Positions 44,447 to 55,800 of a DNA stretch of 64,000 nucleotides are shown piece after piece; positions within the stretch are counted from its first letter, which is position 1; each line of letters begins with the position of its first letter. Source of the DNA: Lethocerus indicus. Lineage: Eukaryota; Arthropoda; Insecta; Hemiptera; Belostomatidae. Location: positions 10,242,393 through 10,306,392 of the forward strand of contig JACDQD010000002.1 in assembly GCA_019843655.1 (NCBI GenBank), given 5' to 3'. Both the position numbers and the translations under genes were made by a program. Below the pieces are notes generated by a model. The model worked only from the letters and a program-made list of their open reading frames with translations, had not been told where the DNA came from and searched no databases.

Positions 44447-45721
44447 GCTTTGTCTTCAGAAGATCATATGCACTCCCTTGACCCATCGCTAGAAATAGCA
44501 AATTACGAAAGTTGTTTCCAGTTTAGGAAGCTGAAAAAGAGTACTGCAGAGGGAGCTGATTCCCGGGTCCATAAATTCACGTCCGTGAGGAAAATGTTTC
44601 CCACAGGAGTACTGTACGCGTGAATCTATTAAAACTTTATTGAATAACATTAGGTACAGAAATCTGATAAAAGGTTCATTCTTCCCTCGCCCGTTATCCT
44701 CCTCTCATATTTCTTCACACGCTCTCTCTATAATTCTGAGCGTTTGCGCAGAATTTTATGCTACCAGGCTAGTCGTAAAAGCAATCAGATGCGCTGTATA
44801 TTTTAATAGAGATACTGTTTAATGCTAGAGTAAGCAGTTATCTTTATCTATATATTTATTTATTTCACTATGGTTTATATATGAAATTATTATTTGATAT
44901 AGATAATTCTCCATTTAGTTTGGTGGTTGGTTGTTTTATTTCTTCAAGGACAGTGCCTGAAAAATCGTACATTACAGCCGTATCACCTCTCTCTGCTAGC
45001 ACGAAAATGTTCATATGAACGAGGGTGAGAGTGATTCTCAGCAAGGGGTACACACTGGCCAACGCATTGCTAATTTGAATATATTATTCTGTAGTGACCT
45101 ATTAAATTTAGCTTCCATTCAGAACCATTGTAATTCTGATATAGATTTCTATTCTGACGATAAACCTACTTACTGATGGGAAGAAGTCATAGTTCCAATT
45201 AATCAAATCCAACCGGATTGTTAAATATATGGAAAAAACGGGAAAGGGAGAACTCGGTCGGATGAGACAATACCGCGGTTGTGGATATGGTGTGTTGCGG
45301 TCGAAATGGAGTCGGTTATTGGGCTGTGGTCAATTTTAATTTCACGCCGCATTAACTCCAAATAAACCCCCGGCCCCGGCCGGGCCGGGTACGGGGGGCT
45401 CCAATTTTTTCTCCATTACGACCCCCGGCAAAAAAAGAAGAAATTGTTGCCCTTTCCTGAACTTAGCGAGCTAAGTACTTTATCAGGCGTAATTGTCAGG
45501 GAGCACTCGGTCGCCTTGAATCGCCGCGGTCGAGGAGTTTTTTGTGGCTCGCCTTTTTCATTCTGCATATTTTGAAAATAGATAAGCTAAGACTTATCCT
45601 GACCAGTACATAGTAAACCGCATTTTAGGTTTTACCGAGTTTGGATTATTATATTGCAAATGACGGTTGTTTCTGCATTGGTGTTTGGGTAGACCTCGAA
45701 AAATATTCGAGGATATTTATT
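44447..45721. other. Gene-less stretch between the 71-bp insert and the mariner copy
   Basis: No gene recognised. It contains a GC-rich imperfect palindrome at 45367-45402 and a perfect 7-bp hairpin (CCTCGAA / TTCGAGG) at 45694-45712, just next to the mariner insertion. Confidence 0.5.
45367..45402. other. GC-only imperfect palindrome
   Basis: This run is almost purely G and C in AT-rich surroundings. Centred between 45379 and 45380 it pairs over about 20 bases with two mismatches, and C-runs on the left face a G-run on the right. Confidence 0.45.
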
Positions 45722-46306
45722 AGGTTGTCCGGAAAGTTCGTGCCGATTTTCGATAGGTGGTATTAGGACAGGTCTGAATATATCGGAATGATTGAAAACA
45801 AATGACAGGTATACAGGTCCAAAAGTTGGTACTTTGGGCACATATTTGGAAAAAAGTTCGGTTACGATACGTTAATTTTTTGTCGGTTTTATACGCCTAG
45901 AATATGGTAGCGAACAAAACGCGTTATAGGCATTTAACGCTTTACTTTTTCCGAAAAGGCAAAAATGCCGCACAAGCGGCAACGAGATACGCGCTGTTTA
46001 TGGCGTAGGTGCTGTAGCCGAAAGAGTTTGCTCAGTTTAAAGCCGGAGATTTCGATGCTGAAGATCAAGAACCGGCCCGGGTAGGCCGTCCACCGGAGAC
46101 GAAGATCCGATTAAAACAGTAATCGAAAATAATCCACGCTTTACAACGCGTCAATTAGCGGAAATGCTAAATAAATCAAATCGACGATCCACGACCATAT
46201 TGCGAAGCTTGGCTACACAAGCCCTCTTGTGTATATCATTCCGATATATTCAGACCTGTCCTAATACCGCATATCGAAAATCGGCACGAACTTTCCGGAC
46301 AACCCA
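45722..46306 (+). mobile_element. Mariner-family transposon, internally deleted, with 71-bp inverted ends
   Basis: The ends GGTTGTCCGGAAAGTTCGTG and their inverted copy mark a mariner-type element. The inverted repeats cover 45722-45792 and 46236-46306 and differ at 3 of 71 positions. A TA flanks the left end; the right flank is TTA. Total length is about 585 bp, against about 1.3 kb for a full mariner, so most of the transposase is deleted. Confidence 0.88.
45904..46225 (+). pseudogene. Mariner transposase N-terminal remnant
   Basis: An ATG at 45904 opens a frame that reads like the first helix-turn-helix of a mariner transposase (HLTLYFFRKGKNAAQAATRY) and stops at a TAG after about 36 codons. 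Further pieces in shifted frames match the rest of the paired-type DNA-binding part (FKAGDFD, then ENNPRFTTRQLAEMLNKS). The catalytic D,D34D domain is absent. It cannot make an active enzyme. Confidence 0.85.
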
Positions 46307-49300
46307 TTAAATTATATCCGTGTCCGATTATAAATAATAGGGTAAATAATGAGTTTTATTATATCGCCTTTCGTCCTCATTATTATTTCACAATAAGTCG
46401 AGTATTTGAAAATAATAAGTTAATTTTAATTTTGCGCTAATTCCTAATGGCCTAGTACAATTATAGAGGCTTCAATTTTTTTTCCCACTCTTTAGGAAGA
46501 ATTTAGTTTAACAGTGAAATTGTAGAAGTCGCAGTGGATTGCGAATGTCTGCAAGGATAGGTGGAAAAGGATGTTAACATTGAGCACTATACCGGCCATT
46601 TGGCGTTTATTGCCGCAAATATCGTTCCGGTCCGAGATGTTCAACTCGACCTGAATCTAAACGACTGCCTTCACTTTTTATGCGTTCAAAGATGGAAGTA
46701 AAACGTCCGGCTCATTCAGAAGCTCCAGAAAAGAATAAACGATATGGTTCTGTTGAATTGTAAAAGACTGTTATTAAAAAGGTAAACAAGGCATAAACTT
46801 CTTCATTCGCTCGGGACGGGATGATCCTCGTTAGCCAACCTGATTATAATTTCGAGGTGGAACGATGGCCCAGAGTGTAAATGTTGGTGGAGCAGCTATT
46901 GCGGGAGTTTAAAAGCCGGAGGGGGCCAACTGAGGCGGATCAAAATGCGTATCGCTGATATATCTAATGTCACTCGAGGTGTTGCCTCAAAAAAACAGGA
47001 AATATTACTAGCTGTTTGTTTTAAGAAGTATAAATGTGATCGGATATTTCCTAATAGAGAAGTAAAGTTTTAAGTTACTGTTCTTTTTCACGAGTTCTTA
47101 AACTGTCGGCAGCCCCGTTTACTCCTCACGGAATGCATTTTTTAGTGGGATCTTCGAGTGTGTAGTCGCCTTCCATTGCAAATTGCATCGACGACTTCCC
47201 GCAGGCAGTGAATTAAATTATTCCCCCATCTGAAATACAGATACCGCTCATGCTTTGCCCAATCCCTCGCCGATTTGTCCCCCCACATGTTTTCCAATTT
47301 ATTTAATGTAAACTCACGTAATATAATAAATCAGAGTAATTGCAGGGATTCGAAGATTAATATGCAAACGCATCAAAACTTCTATGAAAATTGTTATCCC
47401 AACCCATACTTTATTCATATTTAATAATCTCGAAGCCCGCTTTTTCACCTGGCCATTAATGGTGGTTAGAAATCGGCCCCCCTGAACTTGACTAATGAAG
47501 ATAAAGAACTCGGGAAATGTAAAACTCGTTGCGGAACTTAATTTATCGGCAATTCGGATAGGGGGATGTTGGCGGGCCTTTAATGTCCGGCTTGAACTTT
47601 GATTATTCATAACTTCGGCTTATAACATCGCACCACTCGATTAGCCACCGCCGTCCCGCACACCCTTTTCCATAAATGTCACAGGCTATAGTTTATAGGT
47701 CACCCATTTCGGAAAATGTGTTTTCACCGAACAAACAAAGACCAAACAGTACAAACGAAATAAATATCCGATATCAAAGTTTTTTACTTACTACTTAAAG
47801 GGCTGGCCCGAAAATTGCGTTTCCATTAGTTGGGTCTGTATTCTTGGTATTTCACCGAATATCCCCCCCCTTGTCTACTTCTCAATATAATTTCACTTTT
47901 TGAATGATTGCCAGTTCTCCTTAGGCAGTTTTCCAGCCAACTGAGAGACGTTATAATGAGAACTGTCGGGTGTATTGTTTGTTCTAGTTATTGAATAAAC
48001 GTCCACTAAAAAATCCTCAACTGTAACAATTTAGACGTTTTAGGAATTCCCGTTTCTGATTGTAAAATTATAAAATATAAATATGTAACTATAAATTTCG
48101 CGACCGGTCAGTGGCATTTATCAAACGTTGTTGACAATTCTGACCAATTCGTGGTCTAATTTTGGAACTGACACAACGATTACTGAATGTAATTGAAGAA
48201 TTAACTCAATTGCCGAGTCAGCCCTTCCTCCTTTGCTCTTTTGGTCGAAAGATGACCAGTGTGAATTCAACGCTCGCCACATTAGTTTGCCGCCTTGATT
48301 AAACGTTAACACTGCACGGTTTTCTGGCTTTCTAACTGATTAATGTTGTATAAGTTCAGTATGTATTGATTGAAATGACAAACAGAGAAATTGTTACCAT
48401 TAGAAACATTTTCGCTATTTTGAGTTTATTTTATATATTATTTTCTGTGCTTATTCCACTTCATTCGAAGGACCAATGAAAATGAAAGCTATGATCATTA
48501 CGCTATAAATAGTTTACTGCATGTGATTGTAGCGACAGCTCAAAGAACTTTCTTCCAAATAAAAACAAATCGTCCTGAATAATGAAGGAAACCTGAGAAA
48601 AATTGTATTGAATTAATAAAACAGTGTGACGTATTAAGTGCTACGCAACAGGGCTCTGAATTTGCACTGAAAATATTCTGTTCTAACAACCTCCCGTAAC
48701 CTAAACATTGAACTAGTATTCATAGAAATAATGTGACGATGTTTAATTTGAATTTAAAAAGGTTCAAGATATCGTAAGTAACTTATAGCTAAAGCAGGAG
48801 CTATTCTTAAGGAAATTGTTGCGATATAACAGAGGCATTAGTAGATGTAACCTACACTAATTGGACGTGTCCTTTGTTGGGAGCTATCTGGCCTCGCGCC
48901 AGCCTATGCACGATATACGCCCCGACCCGTTGGGAATACAAATTCCGCTAATAGGTTTGGCTTTAGAGCCCCCTAGGTGACCCCGGCCCAACCAATCTTC
49001 GCTAAAATGAATGAAGTCAGCACCTCGGAAATAATGTGAAAAGAGATCGAAAATTCTACTTTGGGACTACCATATTGGTGGCCTCTCCATTTCTCGCACA
49101 TTACTATTGTGAATTTTTAAATTAAAAGTAACTTCACATATATAGTCAGTAAACTTACAAATAAAAAACCGTGATACGTAGAATCACAGTTCAGGCAAGT
49201 ATAATTCACCTACGTTAGAATTTTTTATTTCCACCGATTTTTGCGATACGTTTATGATTTGGTCAATACAGCAATAAAACAGTAACATTTCAATCAATTG

Positions 49301-50184
49301 CGTTGTGTTTGTTGGGTAGTTTAAAAAAACGTTTACCGTCAAAGGTAAAAAGCTAGAAAGTTTATTCTCATGCGTAATGTGTGACCTCATAAGAAGTCCA
49401 CCAGGAGTGTCCCTATCGCGGTACCGTACCCCCAGTTTATATTTGTTAGTGCCATCGTCCCATTTTACGGTTATGAAGATTAAGTATAGGAAATCATTCT
49501 CGCATTACCTCTATACCCCACTCCTCAGCGTTCGATAACGGTTGGGGACCGCTCCCCGCAAAAGAGGAGCCCGCTTTCATGTCCGACATCTCTTAACAGA
49601 TTATTCGGCCCTCGCCCCTCTGGGTACAGTGGGGGGATCTCGGTTCGTACAAACGACTTCCATTAAATCGACGTTATCGGAAAACGCGTTAACAAATTAT
49701 TGCACCGGCGGCTGGTTGCGTTCCCTAATTTTGCGGTCTTCCCGGGGGAGGGACTAAACATCCGTCTTGTTTCCAAAGAAACTGCTATATCTACGAAAAT
49801 CAATGCGGTAAAATGTCTGAAATCTAGTAACTGCAAAATATTCTTGTATCGACAAGTGATCGATTTTCTTCGCAGTAATTTTCGGACAAATAAAATTCGA
49901 CAGTGTACCTTCAGTTGCGTAGCCAGAGTCCGTCGGCGGAGGAACCATGGCGCTCGCCTATGCAGGGTGTCCCGTTCACAATACATCCGTCTAAAAATGG
50001 CCGCCTCATTAATCGGGGCTCGCCTTTTTGATGACCGAAATCAATTTCACGGTCGGAGCGAACGAAATGAAGAAGGAAGAAAAGAAGACGGGAATGGGAA
50101 CGGAATAAAAGAGCTGAGTTGTTGCCCCGACCCAATCCCGGTACCTACTACGACGAGTCCTCCCCCGGCACGTGAATACGGGGA

Positions 50185-50198
50185 GTAACCATGGCAAC
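50185..50198. promoter_or_regulatory. Perfect X-box (RFX site)
   Basis: GTAACCATGGCAAC matches the classical 14-bp X-box of RFX/DAF-19 proteins (GTNNCC-AT-GGNAAC) at every fixed position. In animals such sites sit mostly just upstream of ciliary genes. No gene is visible next to this one. Confidence 0.6.
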
Positions 50199-52041
50199 TG
50201 TCGATTGGGGGCTAGAGCCTAAGGTGAGCCTAATACTACTTACTGCACCCCAACACGCACAGGCTACGCCTCTCAAAAATGTTCTCCCTTCATTTTCATT
50301 ATAAGTCATGATTTAATAAACTCCCGGCTCATTCCCAATGTCCTTCCTCTCTGCCGGTTTGACTTATTGTAGGTTCCGTGCGGGGGGTTCCGAATTGTTT
50401 TCTAAAGTTTACAATCTTTCCGCAAACTGTTTGAATTATATAAACATTAAATAAGTTACAACTTTAGTCTTTACATTGCGTAGTGACTTGCCCTACTTAT
50501 TCAAATAAAATTAATTAGTTCAATTATGGGGACCTAATTTATGCTTACTTGCCCTAAGGAAGATTGTTAAGCCACTTTACAGATTAACTACAGATCATTA
50601 AGTAGCTTCTGGTAGTATCGGACCTTGATGATAGAACCTGTAAGAGTTCCAAAACGGAAGCCGACAATACCCAAGAGAAGGAAAGGAAAAGGAAACGGTA
50701 AAAACCCTTCCTAACACAGGAAACATCCCGGAACAGCAGGGGGTCAACTGCTGCCAACCGAGGTTCTTCCCACTACATTACGCGATCTATCGGGATCTTT
50801 TTTTCACTCTGGGATTAGTGTCGTAATTATTATTAACGGCATAATCCTCTGTCAGCTCTGATCCTCATCGATAGGTACTTTCTTTTTTCAGTTGTGTTGT
50901 TGTGTTATTGTGACTCATTGTGATCGGCCGAAATTTTACAAACGGTGAGGAGACCCGGAAAACTCATACCCCCGGTTACTGAATTATTGTTTTACTAATG
51001 AAATTGTGTCAGACATTGTTAGTTATAGCTGCTCTGCTCTCGTATCGGCAATATCAATTTGGGGCGAGCCAGTGAACCGACATTAATATTTTAGTAACAA
51101 GAGGGGTTGCTAACATTCTACCCGTTCGATTTTCATGACGTAGTATGAAAGAAGACGGTTGGTGAGACGGGGGCAGGGTAATGGTCACCGGCCCACGGCC
51201 AAAGTTTTCTCCGCCCCACTTCACCTCGAAGTGACTTCCCACTTGGTAACTAACTTTTCCCCCTCCCTGTTAATTTTTCCCTATTGTGACCTTCGTTAGT
51301 GACTTACTGGAGTTCCCGTCGGATTACCTTCTTATGGAGATACCGTTATATTTTGACTTACGAATTAAATCATTTAAGCCAAAAACTTGTTAATATATGG
51401 AGAACAGTATAATCAAGTAATACTCTGAGACTGTACAAACATAACTTACCAACTCAGTCTCTAAAATGCCAGAAAATTTATATTAAGTATTCTATATATT
51501 ACTAATATAATACAATTATCCACAGGGTACAATATGGTAGCTACCATTTGGTACACGGTTAATTTCTATTATTGGTTGGATACGCGACACGGTGAGCGGA
51601 GTATCTAATGGAGTTTATTCAGTGGTTCCTAATCATTTTCCAGTTTATTAATCCTGGAATAGCGGGCGAATAATTACGAGTCAATTGGACGTTGGGGCCC
51701 GTTATTTGCCATCATGGCGATAAATTGGAAAGCCGGCGGAACGGTTGTCATGTTGTATACGTAAATTTAATAAGTGGTAATTATCCAAAACAAATCAACC
51801 AACGTCAGTTTATGTTCGATACATGTTGTCGCCAATGCAGATGTTCGGTTATTTCGCGCCCGCCTCTGAAATTCAATGCGTTTTTGAATAACATGACACG
51901 TAACAATTGTTTATTTTCGAAAATTGTTTGAATAGGAAGACGCGAGTAAATGCGAAACGGTGCTTTGTTGATAAATAGTTCTATCCTCACTTCCCTACAC
52001 CAGTTAAACCTCCAGAATGTCAGGAACCTACGGATACTAAG

Positions 52042-52062
52042 AACAAATATAGTATATTTGTT
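52042..52062. other. 21-bp perfect palindrome
   Basis: AACAAATATA, one central G, then TATATTTGTT. The arms are exactly complementary. It is followed by TA-rich DNA; it may be a small cruciform or a chance product of AT-rich sequence. Confidence 0.5.
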
Positions 52063-52779
52063 ATATACTAACTATAACAATATATATATCATAGTTAAGC
52101 TGTTGTAATGGGGGTGAATATTACTCTATCTCGATCTTAATGTCCGACGATATTTTTTTTTGGGTACGTGACACTTGAAATGAGGCCGAAGAGTGGCGCC
52201 AGAGACACGCGCTGGAGTTTATTAGGAGGAGAGCCGAGCGATCTCATAATGCTACCGTAATGTTATCTCCCGCCATCTTTATAACTCCGACCTAGTTCCA
52301 GCGACCCAGGTCCGCGCTCTTTGGAAACCCCACAATGGAATAATAGATAGGAAGGACGCTCTCATTGTAGTGCCCTATGAGGATGCCGATACTAGTGCTA
52401 CGACCGGGAATTTCGCGTGTCCCATGCATAATATACTTTATCCGGTGGATGCCGGTCCGACCAGCGGTTTACACAATAACCACGCAATGGTCTCACACCC
52501 GAAATCTCTGGATTGCCAGGACCACACTCGAAAAATATTTTCTTAGAAATAACCGCGACAGCAATAGTGTGTGAAACGGTACCAATGTACCTCGAAGGAG
52601 TGGTGAATACCCATGTTATTTTTCGACATCCGAAAATTATGATATCGGGAATCAATTTGCAACCATAACATGCAGTACCGTGACATGGGAACGAAATGGA
52701 GTACGATTAGGAGGATATACATCTGTCAACACGAAGAATCAGAGGGCTCAGGCGGAGAGAAACGGATAACCATTACTGG

Positions 52780-52843
52780 AAGAGAGAGAGGGAGAGGGAG
52801 AGGGAGAGGGAGAGGGAGAGAGGGAGAGAGGGAGAGAGAGAGA
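52780..52843. repeat. GA/GGGA purine tract
   Basis: 64 bases of uninterrupted purines built of GA and GGGAGA units on the plus strand. Besides being a simple repeat, it offers many GAGAG sites for GAGA-type factors. Confidence 0.92.
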
Positions 52844-55800
52844 TGAGCCCTCGTTCGTCTGGTATGAGGCGACCTTGTTATTTTTATGACACAGTTGTCT
52901 GAATGACACTCTTCCCATTTTGTTTACAGTGGATCTGCCTCACGCCGAGTAGGAGGATTCTGAACTTTTCGACCACGCTCCCCATTTAAAATTTTGAGTA
53001 CCGAAAACACTGATTCCATATCGATAACGACCCAGCCTACCGTGTATTAAAGGTTAACGACCTGGAGCGATGACATAATATCTGAAGTTGCGGGAAAAGG
53101 AAAAGGCCCCGCAGTTGGGAAGTATATAGTAGGGTATAGTGTGTGGTGGGCGGTGGGTGGGAGGGCAGGAAGCACATTTGTCGGACAGTGGTGGGGCATG
53201 AGGGACAGAGGGCGGTATTGGGGCGGCCGCTTGTTTACCCTAGACTGGCCGGCGCCGACAAATACCGTAAGCCAATCGATACCAAACTTGTCTGCCGCCC
53301 CCAAGTCCCCGATCCCGGCCCGCGCGCTTTCCCGACCGCCATTGACAGCGTAATCTATCTAATTTGCCCAATTTTGTTGCGTTTTTTCTTATTTTTCACC
53401 TCGAAGAAACACTGGAAACCACAAATTAGTTGGTTTATCTCTTACCGGTATACTTCAGAATTTTGTTACCGACAACTTATTCCTTCTTGAACGGATTTAA
53501 GTGTGAACAGACAGGTATATGTCATACAATTATATTGTGCAGCATTCCTCACAGATCCGAACAATTGTTAAAACTAGTCCGAATTAATGAATCCCAATCG
53601 TTCGTGGCATTCATTCGCCACCCCCCAGCTTTTCAATCGCCCCTTTTGGGAGGGGATAAGCATATTTTTTTGCTCTAATTACCCGGCTAATTGGAGGGAA
53701 ATAACAAACCCGGGGAAGAGGGCACTCCCGGCACGTCTTATTAGTGAGCGGGGTCGTTCCTGGTTCTAAGCACCTCCGACGGATTCATTATGAAACCGTC
53801 TCGTTTTCACTGTTAACGTTCTCTCTTGTATGAAAATTGCCGTTAACGAAGTTTTCCATTATGAATAATCCACTCGCGGCCATTTTTCTTGTAATTTGTA
53901 TATGTCGATTTTGACCTCCACTTTTGCTCTGGAGGTGTTTTGAACGTCGGGGAAAGACATCAATGAAATCCTTTTAAGGCTTTCAAACGAAATATGCGGG
54001 GATATTCTAGTGGGATGATGAGGAGAAAGTAAGATAGGTAACCGACAGATGGGAGTGTATGTAAGGAAGTGAAATGACGTGACGAACTCATGATTTGTAA
54101 CGGGACCCATATACAAATCTCGATATTTCTTTTGATTCGCTTAGGTTTTCCCTACGCTTTCAGTATATTCGGATTTCCTTTTAAACAATTTTCTAACAAA
54201 TGGAAAAGAAATTCTCAAGAGATTTTTTTCACCTAAAGCCAGGATCTCAATTGCATAAGTCCTGAGTCCCCTTGTAGTTTGTGTCCCATCATTCATTAAT
54301 TTCTATAACACTGGAAATAACGTTCCGCAATTAAACGCCAGAAATATCACCGTAAATCTAAGGGAAAAATTCGAAACAAAGTGTAAGAAATTTGGTGCAG
54401 ATCTATAGGTTTCATATTGTCCGGCTTGTACGTGGACTAATTAAATATTCGACCGATTCCAGTCGGCCGGATTCATTATTCGAGACACACATTAGTGCTC
54501 GAGACTGTCGGTTGGTTCATTTTTTCTTTGGGTCTCTCGGTGGCGGTGAGTAAAGAGTGAGTGAGTAATTTAGTTTTGGCTTAGCGCCTTACAACTGAAG
54601 CGGAGCGGACGCCATGATCGTATATCTCTGTCGTCAGTCTCCTCCGAAAGGTCATTAGGGCACCCGACTAAGGGATAGGCGACAGAACGGACCCCCCGAT
54701 TCGGAAAACAATTCGGTCGGCGATAGAAAAAATACTTGTGTATTCATTACGGGTATTAGTATGTTTGGCATTTTCATTAATTATTAATATATTTCTTTTG
54801 TACTTTATTTATTACAGTTTAGCATTTGTGACTGTTATAGTTGACGAACATTACTTTTAACTGACATACTGAATATGCTGAATACTTATAACGCTTTAAC
54901 GAAGGACTATAATAGGCTGTAGCTGCTATCGGTGTAATTGTAAAACGCTTTTATTCATAAAAATACTTCTCGAAGAAATTATTTATCATAAATTCAAATT
55001 TGCTGTTACCGGAAACTGCACTATTTAAGCATGAACAGCGATGGCATAATTTGTCTAATACTTTTTCTGAATCGATTCTTCGTCGAAAATTAGAACCGGA
55101 GAACTGAAATATTCAGTGCTGTTTTACTCAGTTACCACTATTTTAGGTCAACAATACATATTTTTTGCTGAATTTAAATCCAGGAAACCGCTGAGTAATG
55201 AAATGATTCAAGAATAAATCATCCCAAACAGGCTGGACATTTACTTGCATGATGTTGCTAGGCGAACTATTCAAGCCATGTACGGTGTCTATATCGCGGT
55301 ACGCCTGCGAAGTACACGCGTTAAAGTCTATTTGCGTGCCCCAAGAATGAGTCATGAAGTGAGGCGCGATGGAGTCGGGCTTCTTTACCATTGGACCAGT
55401 CCCAATACTTTACCCAAAGTTTACCTTCAGATCTGAATTAACAAATACGACCTTCATGTGGTATTTAGCGGTGTCAAGCCGCAACCGATTTGGCAGTGGT
55501 TTAGCTCTGACTTCTGTTCGATGGTCATAGCGTCCACTGGCGTCACCCTTACGACCACGATATGCGAATCATTTACAAACACGAAAAGTTTTCATTTCGA
55601 ACTTCAATTAGGCGGAAATTTATTTTTCCGCGGCGGTACTTGAAAACAGTGCTAACAGAATGCGATATTGTACAAAATAATAAACATAACACTAGTGGGA
55701 CTTGATTATTAGGGACGGTTCTTCGATCCTCCTAACCAATCTGTCCCCTCTCTGTCGTTTCTCCAATAAAATTATTTTATTATGTCATACAATACTAACT

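Larger units (their letters stand above)
46307..52779. other. Gene-less region, block 3; no gene recognised
   Basis: This continues the desert with GC-rich islands at about 48.9-49.0, 49.4-50.25 and 52.1-52.35 kb. Open stretches in the 49.5-50.2 kb island overlap on both strands (162 codons on plus, several on minus) without recognisable domains, so none is called. PHO/YY1-like cores (AAAATGGCCGCC at 49994-50005; CCGCCATCTTT at 52270-52280) and an X-box lie here. Confidence 0.5.

Noticed and set aside
49542..50197. Several overlapping open stretches on both strands, up to 162 codons
   Set aside because: Frames on both strands overlap and none has recognisable family features; this fits composition rather than coding.
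52186..52206. GAGTGGCGCCAG as a possible CTCF site
   Set aside because: It matches the core only partly, with two mismatches outside GGCGC; too weak to report as an insulator.
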